From positions 238,273-302,272 of the forward strand of contig NZ_MSRC01000016.1 of assembly GCF_010093085.1 (NCBI RefSeq): a DNA stretch of 64,000 bases. The letters are read 5' to 3'. The position numbers and the translations under genes were made by a program. Source of the stretch: Bacillus sp. SKDU12. GTDB lineage: Bacteria > Bacillota > Bacilli > Bacillales > Bacillaceae. The first letter of the stretch is position 1; every line of letters starts with the position of its first letter. The notes beneath the pieces are model-generated. The model did not search any database and was not told the DNA's origin. It saw nothing but the letters and a program-made list of their open reading frames with translations. Positions 35,095 to 48,198 of this stretch are shown here, piece by piece.

Positions 35095-36099
35095 ATGTTG
35101 AGACCTAATATCACGAATTATTTATTCTTTTTGCTTATGATAATTTTTATCACCTTATTCCCATGTAACAACTTAAATGCAGCTTCTAATGATATATCAC
35201 AACAATTTAAAGATATCCAAAAAATTAAAAACAAGTATAAGTTAGATGGGGAAGGGGTATCTATAGCGATTTTAGATTCAGGAATTAGCACTAAAATGAA
35301 TTCCCTTCCTATAGAAGAAAGCGTATCTTTTGTAAATGAGCCTAATACCACAGTTAATGACTTAAATGGACATGGAACTTATAACACCGGTATAATTAAC
35401 GCCATTGCTCCGAAAGCAAAACTATACATTGTTAAAGTGTTAAATAAAGAACTTAAAGGGAATTATACAAATATTACAAAAGGAATTGAATGGAGTATAA
35501 AAAATAACGTTGATATCATATCCATGAGTTTAGGTGGAGATTCTTATTCTAAAGAACTTCATGCCGCCATAAAAAAAGCCTATAATAAAGGCATAATACT
35601 TACTTCTTCTGTAGGCAATAAAGGTATATCAAATCTAGACACTGTTTCATACCCAGCTAAATTTAATGAAGTTATAGGAGTGGGAGCATTAAACTCACAT
35701 GATGACCGTTTATTTTCTTCAAGTAAAGGGCAGGGAATAACTATAATGGCCCCTGGAGAAAATTTAAAAAGTTATTCAATTAATAGTGACTATTATAAAA
35801 CAAGCGGAACTTCAGTTTCTAATGCATATGTAAGTGGGGCACTAGCTCTTCTATTTCAATTTGAAAATTTTAATATTACTAATGAAGATATTATTAACAC
35901 TGTGAAAAAATCAGCCTACTCCAAAGGATCAAGATTTGAATATGGTTACGGAATATTTGACTTAGAAGAAGCAATTAAACGTAGACATAATGCTGAATTA
36001 ATAAAAATCACTTTTTGTATCTTTGGTATCATAACTATTTTCTTATTGTTCCTATTTATAGTTAAAAAAATTATATCTCCTAACATTAAGAAGATATAA
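35095..36099 (+). CDS. Membrane-anchored subtilisin-like (S8) serine protease
   Basis: The 334-aa protease has a signal peptide (about 1-30) and a catalytic domain with Asp61 (AILDSGI), His93 (NGHGTYNTG), oxyanion Asn175 (SSVGNKG) and Ser240 (TSGTSVSNAYVSG). A C-terminal membrane helix (about 301-323) and a short Lys-rich tail follow. All catalytic residues are intact. The usual I9 pro-domain is missing; only about 15 residues separate the signal peptide from the catalytic fold, as in mycosin-type proteases. It should face outside, anchored by its C-terminus. It is divergent from the exported toxin-like gene, with AAAGGAG before ATG 35095, and probably processes that protein; this is inference. 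AT-rich codon use marks it as acquired. Confidence 0.85.
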   Translation: MLRPNITNYLFFLLMIIFITLFPCNNLNAASNDISQQFKDIQKIKNKYKLDGEGVSIAILDSGISTKMNSLPIEESVSFVNEPNTTVNDLNGHGTYNTGIINAIAPKAKLYIVKVLNKELKGNYTNITKGIEWSIKNNVDIISMSLGGDSYSKELHAAIKKAYNKGIILTSSVGNKGISNLDTVSYPAKFNEVIGVGALNSHDDRLFSSSKGQGITIMAPGENLKSYSINSDYYKTSGTSVSNAYVSGALALLFQFENFNITNEDIINTVKKSAYSKGSRFEYGYGIFDLEEAIKRRHNAELIKITFCIFGIITIFLLFLFIVKKIISPNIKKI

Positions 36100-36137
36100 T
36101 TTTGTAATTCTACATATGTTTTATCTTTCTCTAGTTA

Positions 36138-36776
36138 CTATATCACCTTTAAGGTCCGCTCCAGCCAAGCCAGCAGCAAATCAGCTCCTACCGCCATCAC
36201 CGCAGCCGGGATCGCGCCGGCCAGAATAATGGCTGTTCCGTTTGTCGCATTTGAGCCGCGGACGATCATGTCCCCAAGTCCGCCGGCGCCGACAAATGTG
36301 CCGATCGCTGTAATCCCGATGGCGATGACGAGAGCCGTGCGCAAGCCTGCCATGATGACAGAAAGCGCGAGCGGGAGCTCAACCATCCGAAGCACTTGGA
36401 ATTTCGTCATGCCCATCGCTTTTCCCGATTCTAAGTAAGCATGTTCAATGCTGACAATCCCTGTGTACGTGTTTCGGATAATCGGCAGGAGGGAATACAA
36501 AAATAATGCTACAATTACAGTGTTTGCCCCTAGCCCCATCACAAGCATTAAAACCGCCAGCATGGCGAGCGCGGGGATTGTCTGGATGACATTTGTTACG
36601 GCGAACACCCAGGCAGACAATCGGCGATAATGCGCAATGAGGATTCCGACTGGAACCCCGACGACAGCGGCAAACAAGACGCCGTAAGCCGACATGAGAA
36701 AGTGACGGCCGAATTCATCCATTACGTAGCCGCCGTTCTGTGCGTAATACGTCATTAACTGTTCAAACACGTTCAT
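36138..36776 (-). CDS. opuBD: Choline ABC transporter permease OpuBD, 3'-truncated
   Basis: The 212-aa permease has about five or six membrane helices and the EAA-type loop (YLESGKAMGMTKFQVLRMVELPLA, about 118-141). It pairs with OpuBB in the OpuB choline uptake complex. The B. subtilis protein as I recall it is 226 aa and ends with a basic tail after LERAL; here LERTL is followed by KVI and a stop. The reading frame runs into AT-rich island sequence at about 36150. The loss removes only the cytoplasmic tail, so function may survive. Last gene of opuBA-BB-BC-BD. Confidence 0.88.
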   Translation of the reverse strand: MNVFEQLMTYYAQNGGYVMDEFGRHFLMSAYGVLFAAVVGVPVGILIAHYRRLSAWVFAVTNVIQTIPALAMLAVLMLVMGLGANTVIVALFLYSLLPIIRNTYTGIVSIEHAYLESGKAMGMTKFQVLRMVELPLALSVIMAGLRTALVIAIGITAIGTFVGAGGLGDMIVRGSNATNGTAIILAGAIPAAVMAVGADLLLAWLERTLKVI

Positions 36777-36792
36777 TGGCTTTGTCCCCCTT

Positions 36793-38378
<1,586 letters not shown>

Positions 38379-38392
38379 GATTTTCCACCTCC

Positions 38393-39538
38393 CTATGACA
38401 ATACCGCGAGTTGGTTTTCTTCTCCCCAAAGGGAGTCATACACAATGTCAACAAGACTCGCTCTTGTCACAATTCCGATTAAGCACCGATTTTCATCCAC
38501 AACAGGAACATATTTGACACCCCGTTTTAAAATTTTACGGACCGTATCGCGCAGCAATGTGCCGTCCAATACTGTGTAAAGTTCTTCATGCAGCACCTCT
38601 CCTACGAGATTCGCTTTTTTCCGGGATTGGTCAATGATTTCAACATCCACATAGCCTTGGAGAACGTGCTCGTCATCGACAATAAGCAATGAATCGACAC
38701 GCTCCTGCCTCATCAGCTGAATCGCTTCAGAAAGCGTTTTATCCGCGGTAATTGTTACTGGCCGCGTATTCATGATCTGGTCAACACGTTCCACATCTGG
38801 GCTGGATGACTGAATCAGCCGCTCCTTGCCGATAAATTCCTCAACAAATTCGTCAGCCGGATTTCTCAAAATATCATCGGGGGTTCCAACTTGAACGATT
38901 TCTCCCCCTTTTAAAATCACAATCCGGTCTGCCAGTTTAATCGCTTCATCCATATCGTGGGTAACAAATACGATGGTTTTATGTAAGGTTTTTTGCAGTT
39001 TTTTAAATTCTTCCTGAAGGGAATCACGCGTAATCGGGTCGAGCGCCCCAAACGGTTCATCCATTAAGATAAGCGGCGGCTCTGCGGCAAGTGCCCGTAA
39101 TACACCTATTCGCTGCTGCTGTCCCCCGCTTAATTCATGAGGATAACGGTCCAAATATTCCGGCCCCATATCGACCAATTTCAGAAGTTCACGCGCCCGC
39201 TCTTTCCGCTGCTGCTCCGGCCATTTCAATAGTTTTGGGACAAGTGAAATGTTCTGATGAATGGTCATATGGGGAAACAGGCCAATTTGCTGAATAACAT
39301 AGCCAATCTTACGCCTAAGCTCTACAGGGTCCTGTTCCATAATGTTTTCGCCGCCAATAAAAATCTTGCCGGCGGAAGGCTCAATTAATCGGTTAATCAT
39401 TTTCATGGTTGTCGTTTTTCCGCAGCCGCTCGGACCGATAAAACAGATAAACTCACCTTTTTGAATCTCAAGATTCACGTTATTCACGGATTTTTTGCCG
39501 CCCTTGTATGTTTTCGAGACATTTTCTAATGTCAGCAA
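38393..39538 (-). CDS. opuBA: Choline ABC transporter ATP-binding protein OpuBA
   Basis: The 381-aa ATPase has Walker A GPSGCGKTT, signature LSGGQQQRIG, Walker B LILMDEP and H-loop VFVTHDMDEA. Two CBS domains follow at the C-terminus (about 250-375), which in this family respond to ionic strength. The C-terminus LWGEENQLAVLS and the SSSPDVERVDQ linker match OpuBA rather than OpuCA as I remember them. The start is TTG 39538, 6 nt after GGAGGTG. Confidence 0.92.
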   Translation of the reverse strand: MLTLENVSKTYKGGKKSVNNVNLEIQKGEFICFIGPSGCGKTTTMKMINRLIEPSAGKIFIGGENIMEQDPVELRRKIGYVIQQIGLFPHMTIHQNISLVPKLLKWPEQQRKERARELLKLVDMGPEYLDRYPHELSGGQQQRIGVLRALAAEPPLILMDEPFGALDPITRDSLQEEFKKLQKTLHKTIVFVTHDMDEAIKLADRIVILKGGEIVQVGTPDDILRNPADEFVEEFIGKERLIQSSSPDVERVDQIMNTRPVTITADKTLSEAIQLMRQERVDSLLIVDDEHVLQGYVDVEIIDQSRKKANLVGEVLHEELYTVLDGTLLRDTVRKILKRGVKYVPVVDENRCLIGIVTRASLVDIVYDSLWGEENQLAVLS

Positions 39539-39553
39539 ACATCGCACCTCCAA

Positions 39554-39823
39554 AATTAAGTTTATTCAATTCATTCAGTTCATATTTAATTTTTCAGATA
39601 ATTGAATGCTTCTCATTATAGAATAAAGTTAATAAAATAAAAAGTTTACAATTTGTTCATATTTTTTTATAAATTATGTGTAAAAGCTGGTTTATCCGCA
39701 TTGACCTGTATTGATCTCCTTATTGCTCCAATTCCCTTCCAAATTCTCTTTTTACAGCATTTTCGCCGTCTCAAAAATGTGTATATTGGCAATCGGAATT
39801 GTTAGCTGAAAGGATCGAAACCG
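39554..39823. promoter_or_regulatory. Divergent promoter region opuBA / GbsR-type regulator
   Basis: This AT-rich 270-bp region holds a TATAAT box for the minus-strand opuB operon (about 39617-39622) without a strong -35. A GbsR-type operator is expected here, but I could not define one by eye. Confidence 0.4.
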
Positions 39824-40380
39824 ATGGAGAAAGATCCGTTAACGATCATTGATCAAGCTGAGGACCATTTAATAGAAAGAATCGCGGAAAATATGCATGC
39901 ATTCGGAATGCCCTCAACCCTCGGACGCGTGCTGGGCATTATTTATATGAATCGAAAACCGATGACACTCGCCGAATTGTCTGAAGCAACCGGCATGAGC
40001 AAAACACGCATGAGCCAGGTTGTGCGGGAAATGCTTGATGCCAATATCGGCGAGAAAGTATTCGAAAAAGGCGTGCGAAAAGATTTGTATGAGGTTGAGC
40101 AGGACTACTACCAAACGTTTATCACGCTGTTTACAGCCACTTGGAGCAAGGTCGTCAGCAAAAACAAAATGATGCATAAAAAACTCAGCCGAGAGCTGCT
40201 CAGCATATTGGATGAAGAGCTTACCCCTGAAGCGGAAGAGAAAGTCAATCAGCTGCTATATATGAACTGAAAGAATGGCTCCATTACTATGACTGGCTAA
40301 GCAGGCTGATTGAGTTTTTTGAGAGTGAGGAAATCTTTCAATATGTTCCGAAAACAAAAGAAAGCAGCACCCTCAAGTAA
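39824..40380 (+). pseudogene. Frameshifted GbsR-type regulator of choline uptake (OpcR/YvaV-like)
   Basis: The first frame gives 148 aa with the GbsR/MarR winged helix (RVLGIIYMNRKPMTLAELSEATGMSKTRMSQVVREML). It then ends early as VNQLLYMN. The missing tail is intact in another frame: ELKEWLHYYDWLSRLIEFF, then SEEIFQYVPK and a stop at 40380. Together they make about 184 aa, the normal family size. The break is at TATATA (40259-40263), consistent with a 2-bp gain or 1-bp loss. In B. subtilis these regulators repress opuB/opuC in response to choline or osmotic state. The truncated product keeps the DNA-binding part, so it may still act; otherwise opuB would be derepressed. Confidence 0.8.
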
Positions 40381-40396
40381 GGGAACTGCTTTTTTT
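40361..40396. terminator. Bidirectional terminator, regulator/yvbG
   Basis: Stem AAAGCAGCACCC/GGGAACTGCTTT (40361-40372 with 40381-40392) with a two-base internal mismatch and T/A runs on both sides. Confidence 0.75.
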
Positions 40397-40399
40397 GCA

Positions 40400-41032
40400 T
40401 TATGAGGTTAAGATCGGAAACATGCCTTTCAGCCCGGCACCAATCATTCCGACCGCAACCACGGCTAAGATTAATCCCATCAGTCTGGTAATGACGTTCA
40501 TCTCGGTTTTCCCGAGTTTGCTGCTAATAAAAGAAGAATAGTGGAAAAAGAGGAAGGTCAGGGCAATAACTGCGGCGACGCCGATCAAAACAGCCGCATA
40601 ATGGCCAATGCCGCCATGCCCGGCGGAGAGGCTCATCACCGTTGCAATCGTTCCGGGCCCAGCGATAATGGGAATGGATAACGGGGTGACTGAAATGTCC
40701 GCTTTTTCCTTGCTTTCCCTATGTTCATCATGATGAAGGGACTGCACGTGTGACTCTTTCGCATTTAATAAATGATAGGCAATTCCGAAAATGAATATGC
40801 CGCCCGCCACTCGGAGCGCATGAATGTTAATATCAAACAGTTGAAAGATAAGATGGCCAAAAACCAAAAAAGCCGTCAAAATAAAAAAGGATAAAATCGC
40901 TGCCTTCCGGGCAATCGCTTTTCTTTCCGCAGCTGAATAGCCTTCTGTCAGCGTTAGAAATATCGGTACGTTTCCGATCGGGTTTGATACGGCGAATAAA
41001 GAAATGAAGACATGAACGATGAATGAAAACAT
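40400..41032 (-). CDS. yvbG: MarC-family integral membrane protein
   Basis: The 210-aa protein has six predicted helices and typical MarC blocks: LFAVSNPIGNVPIFLTLT at the N-terminus, VAGGIFIFGIAYHLLNA, PLSIPIIAGPGTIATVMSLS and ITRLMGLILAVVAVGMIGAGL. The charged loop after residue 90 has a His-rich patch. Function is unknown; the old link to multidrug resistance is not supported for the family. ATG 41032 follows AAGGAGG. Confidence 0.88.
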   Translation of the reverse strand: MFSFIVHVFISLFAVSNPIGNVPIFLTLTEGYSAAERKAIARKAAILSFFILTAFLVFGHLIFQLFDINIHALRVAGGIFIFGIAYHLLNAKESHVQSLHHDEHRESKEKADISVTPLSIPIIAGPGTIATVMSLSAGHGGIGHYAAVLIGVAAVIALTFLFFHYSSFISSKLGKTEMNVITRLMGLILAVVAVGMIGAGLKGMFPILTS

Positions 41033-41373
41033 CTTAAACCTCCTTGTTGTTATTGTTTGCACAGGAAAAAGAAATATTCTCCTCCCTTTACCCGGTAGCG
41101 ATTTCTCTATAAACGCATCAAAAACACTCCATACCCCAATGAAGTGACAAGTTGAACAGGAAATACGTATACGAAGTTTTAAAAATTTGCAGCAGGTGCA
41201 AGGGGCTTAGCTGATATCGGATAAATATGAGCATGATAAAAGACACAACTAAAATGGGGCTTGTGTCTTTTTTTGTGGTATTTTTGTATAAACATTGGTT
41301 ACTTTACAACATTTTTCTTTTATAATAAAGCTAGTAGTCTATTTTCCCTATATGATAAAAAAGGAGTTATTTT
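41033..41373. other. Intergenic region with an orphan terminator
   Basis: This holds the yvbG upstream region, then a plus-strand terminator-like hairpin (41241-41268) with no plus-strand gene before it, then the yvbI ribosome site. In B. subtilis 168 yvbH lies here; I see no trace of its coding sequence. Confidence 0.55.
41241..41274 (+). terminator. Orphan terminator, probably left from lost yvbH
   Basis: Stem AGACACAA/TTGTGTCT (41241-41248 with 41261-41268) with seven T after it on the plus strand. Confidence 0.6.
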
Positions 41374-42072
41374 ATGTATTGTCCTCAATGCGGCCATCAA
41401 ATAGATGGCGGAAAGTTTTGTGAGAAATGCGGCTCGCCGCTCCCTGCTCAATCAGGCCAGCAGCAGGCAGCTCAAACCGGGGCCGCTGCAAAGCAAGCAG
41501 CAAAACAGTTCGGTTCATTTGTGTTGGCCGTTCTAAAACGTCCTTATCAGGAATGTAAAACAACAGGCGGAGAACAGCTGATTAGCGCGATCATTACACT
41601 GGTTCTATTTAGTTTGCTGACCCCTTTAATGTTTTATATTCTTTTTTCTGACGGTCCGGTAAGCGTAAGCTTTACAGCAGTCTTTCTAGAGCCAACCATT
41701 TACTTTGCCCTGTTTCTTTTCGGTTTACATGCATTGGTCTTTTTCGCCTTGAAAATCGCGGGAAACCAAGTATCTTTTAAAGATTCGTTCTCCAGATTCG
41801 GAGCGTTTCTTATTCCGTTTACGGCTATTTTGATTATTGCCCTTTTATTCTTTTTATTGCATTCAGACATTTGCTTCATTATATTAGCCGTTGGTTTAAT
41901 CGGTGCATTCTTTGCCATTCCTCCTGCAATGCTGAGCAGTTACCAGCATTCATATAAAGGAAAGATAGATGTGATTTACTCAACGATTGTCATTTATCTC
42001 ATTACCTGCGTTACATTCCGGCTTATTATCGGACATTATATCAAAGAAATTTTCCGTTCTATGCTCTTTTAA
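41374..42072 (+). CDS. yvbI: Zinc-ribbon membrane protein
   Basis: The 232-aa protein has an N-terminal four-Cys zinc ribbon (CPQCGHQIDGGKFCEKCG, residues 3-20) and a short Gln/Ala-rich linker. Five or so membrane helices (about 60-225) follow in a Yip1-like arrangement. The function is unknown. It converges on yvbJ, which also starts with a zinc ribbon. ATG 41374 after AAAAGGAG. Confidence 0.88.
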   Translation: MYCPQCGHQIDGGKFCEKCGSPLPAQSGQQQAAQTGAAAKQAAKQFGSFVLAVLKRPYQECKTTGGEQLISAIITLVLFSLLTPLMFYILFSDGPVSVSFTAVFLEPTIYFALFLFGLHALVFFALKIAGNQVSFKDSFSRFGAFLIPFTAILIIALLFFLLHSDICFIILAVGLIGAFFAIPPAMLSSYQHSYKGKIDVIYSTIVIYLITCVTFRLIIGHYIKEIFRSMLF

Positions 42073-42112
42073 AAAAACAACCCTATCACCTGCTGGTGAT
42101 GGGGTTGTTTTT
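42073..42112. terminator. Bidirectional terminator yvbI/yvbJ
   Basis: Long stem (42073-42090 with 42095-42112) with GGTGATGGGGTTGTT-type arm and A/T flanks, between convergent genes. Confidence 0.9.
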
Positions 42113-43928
42113 ATTGAATAGATGTTAGATAAATTCTTCCGTCCTTCACTGTGCCTGTGTAGGTCCAGTTATATGTTCTAAGCTTTGGGCTGCCTCCGGA
42201 TTTTGTGATATAGAACTCTTCATACGTCTTAATCGTGATAGCCGATCCATTTTGGCTCCAGCTTTTCACTTCATAGTTATTAAAATCTTCTGTTGTCCCC
42301 TCTTTATTTAATTTCGCCACAAGGTGCTGCTGGTCGGAATAAAGAGAACTGCCTTTTTTAAGACTGTCTTCCATCAATGAGAAACGATTTTGATTTATGG
42401 CATCTGCCTGACTTTGCAGATAACTGCCCATAAATAATGTCACTTGTTCATCTGTAACATTACCGCTTGGAGAGCTTTCACTGTTTTTATTTTTCGAGCC
42501 TTCCCAGTCAGACGTGTACGTTTCCGGCTTATCATTTTTGATTTTCTTTATATTTGTTCCGGCCGATTCGAATGTTGATTCAGCTTCTTCAAAAATCCAC
42601 TTTTTCTGTTTTTTATCATAGGAAAGGAGATATTTGTAACTCGGACTGTCATCAGTCATTTCAGATTTTGTATAGTCGTTATACGAAGACGACTGGTGAA
42701 GTTCTTTTCCTGTTACCGATACCTGCCATGTCCCGTCGTTTTTCTGAGAGAGAGTGAATGTATCCAGATCAAAATCAGTTTCTAAATATTTATCTTTTAA
42801 GTAAGAGTTCGTATATTTCATAGAATCGACGGTATCCTTCGCCTGTGCCTTCCATTTGGCGCTAGCCTCTGTCATCTGGGCTGTATTCCCATCCGAAAGC
42901 GCTTTTGAATACTGCTTAGTTGTTTTGACAATCGTTTTCATAATCGCTTCCTGTGTGTCTTGGTCAGGAATTAACGTTAACTCCATTTCTTTATTGTCGA
43001 TTGGCACGCCCGCTGTTTTTGTTTTTCCCCACGGAAACTCCGCTTCGACTGCGGCCGTCATGGACCCGTCTGTCAGAAGAGGGCCATATGTGACGGATTT
43101 GAACGGATCTTTATGAATCGACTTGCCATTAATCAGCAACTCTCCCTTCCCGCTCTTAATGTCATCCGCTAAGCTGAATGTGACATCGTCCGCTTCCAAT
43201 GAGAGATCAACACGAAAGCTGTTATCGCCAACCGCTTGAATGTCTTCCTTTTTCACAAGATCGACGACATCGTTTTTCAGTTTGGCTGAGACTGTATATT
43301 CACCGGGAATGTACGGTCCGAGAGTTTGTGCTTGATCCGCTTTCTTTATAGATCCGGCATCCTCTTTATTCACATATAGATCGGCATTTTTATAATTGCT
43401 GGTTACTTCAAAATAAACTGGTGTGATCTTTAAATTATAATGATCAAATATGAGCAAGCTTTTCCCGTCTTTCTCCGCATTTACAATATCCTTTTGGTCT
43501 GTTTCAGAACGCAAAGATGCAAAAAGCTCCTCTTTTTTATCAGGGTGATCCTTTAAATAAGAGATGAATGGTTTTACATTATTTTTTGTCAGTTTAAGCT
43601 TGTCGCTTTGCGGCGTAAGCAGAGATGCGATTTTGTCTTTATCCTCATTATTTACAGCCTCTTCAAACTTGTCGACCAGCCTCTCCTTTGACGTAAAATA
43701 CGCTCCTGTTTTATATGCGGCGAATAATATAACGCACGCTGCGGCGATGCTGCTCCATAAAATGATCGTCTTCTTAGGGATTGGTTTTCGGGGAGCCTGC
43801 TTCGTTTCAGTAGCGCTTGCTGTTTCTTGATTCGCCTGTCTGCTGCTCCCTTCTATTGGGGTGCCGCATTCTTTACAAAACTTGGCTCCTTCATTATTTT
43901 GAGAGCCGCAATTTTTACAAAAAAACAT
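42111..43928 (-). CDS. yvbJ: TcaA-like zinc-ribbon membrane-anchored protein
   Basis: The 605-aa protein has an N-terminal zinc ribbon (CKNCGSQNNEGAKFCKECG) and a polar linker. One membrane helix (about 52-72: TIILWSSIAAACVILFAAYKTGAYF) is followed by a large extracellular part with repeated beta-rich domains, ending in an NTF2-like module (YLQSQADAINQNRFSLMEDSL ... YNWTYTGTVKDGRIYLTSIQ). This is the TcaA/YvbJ layout; TcaA relatives in staphylococci affect envelope-drug susceptibility, but the role of YvbJ is not established. ATG 43928 with AGGAGG upstream. Confidence 0.85.
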   Translation of the reverse strand: MFFCKNCGSQNNEGAKFCKECGTPIEGSSRQANQETASATETKQAPRKPIPKKTIILWSSIAAACVILFAAYKTGAYFTSKERLVDKFEEAVNNEDKDKIASLLTPQSDKLKLTKNNVKPFISYLKDHPDKKEELFASLRSETDQKDIVNAEKDGKSLLIFDHYNLKITPVYFEVTSNYKNADLYVNKEDAGSIKKADQAQTLGPYIPGEYTVSAKLKNDVVDLVKKEDIQAVGDNSFRVDLSLEADDVTFSLADDIKSGKGELLINGKSIHKDPFKSVTYGPLLTDGSMTAAVEAEFPWGKTKTAGVPIDNKEMELTLIPDQDTQEAIMKTIVKTTKQYSKALSDGNTAQMTEASAKWKAQAKDTVDSMKYTNSYLKDKYLETDFDLDTFTLSQKNDGTWQVSVTGKELHQSSSYNDYTKSEMTDDSPSYKYLLSYDKKQKKWIFEEAESTFESAGTNIKKIKNDKPETYTSDWEGSKNKNSESSPSGNVTDEQVTLFMGSYLQSQADAINQNRFSLMEDSLKKGSSLYSDQQHLVAKLNKEGTTEDFNNYEVKSWSQNGSAITIKTYEEFYITKSGGSPKLRTYNWTYTGTVKDGRIYLTSIQ

Positions 43929-44053
43929 GACTTTCCTCCTATTCTACTCGTTTGATGACATTTACTGCTTTTCATATTTTATAATAAAACAGAATGAAAT
44001 TGGGAACGAATGAAAAAATTAAATGTCTATCAGACTAAAAAGGTGGAATGAAT

Positions 44054-44515
44054 ATGCAAAATCTCAGGATTCAATTGGAGAAAAAAACAAATGACGAATT
44101 ATACGACTTATTGCTGCTCGCCGATCCATCCAAAGACATTGTAGATGAATATCTTGAGAGAGGAGAATGTTATACGGCTTGGTCCGGTGATGAGCTTGCA
44201 GGTGTTTATGTATTGCTAAAAACAAGGCCGCAAACAGTTGAAATTGTAAATATTGCCGTAAAAGAATCTCTTCAGAAGAAGGGTTTTGGCAAACAGCTTG
44301 TACGAGACGCCATAGAAAAGGCAAAGGAGCTGGATGCGGACACGCTAGAAATAGGCACGGGGAACTCCAGTATCCATCAGCTTTCACTTTATCAAAAGTG
44401 CGGTTTTCGCCTACAGGCGATCGATCATGACTTTTTTATTAGACATTATGATGAGGATATCTTTGAAAACGGAATTCAATGCCGTGACATGGTGAGGTTA
44501 TATTTGGATCTCTGA
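44054..44515 (+). CDS. yvbK: GNAT-family N-acetyltransferase
   Basis: The 153-aa acetyltransferase has the acetyl-CoA loop VKESLQKKGFGKQLVRDAIEKAKELDAD (Q/RxxGxG/A form) and the C-terminal IGTGNSSIHQLSLYQKCGFRLQAIDHDFF segment. The substrate is unknown. ATG 44054 lies 7 nt after AAGGTGG; the ATG at 44048 is too close to the ribosome site. It converges on eno. Confidence 0.88.
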   Translation: MQNLRIQLEKKTNDELYDLLLLADPSKDIVDEYLERGECYTAWSGDELAGVYVLLKTRPQTVEIVNIAVKESLQKKGFGKQLVRDAIEKAKELDADTLEIGTGNSSIHQLSLYQKCGFRLQAIDHDFFIRHYDEDIFENGIQCRDMVRLYLDL

Positions 44516-44523
44516 AAGCGCAA

Positions 44524-44553
44524 AAAGACCGCCGAGAACATCTCGGCGGTCAA
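44524..44553 (-). terminator. eno / glycolytic operon terminator
   Basis: An 11-bp perfect G/C-rich stem (44527-44537 with 44541-44551) with five T after it on the minus strand; also usable for yvbK. Confidence 0.9.
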
Positions 44554-44557
44554 TTTA

Positions 44558-45853
<1,296 letters not shown>

Positions 45854-45878
45854 TTATGTCTCTCCTTTTGATTTCAGC

Positions 45879-48198
<2,320 letters not shown>

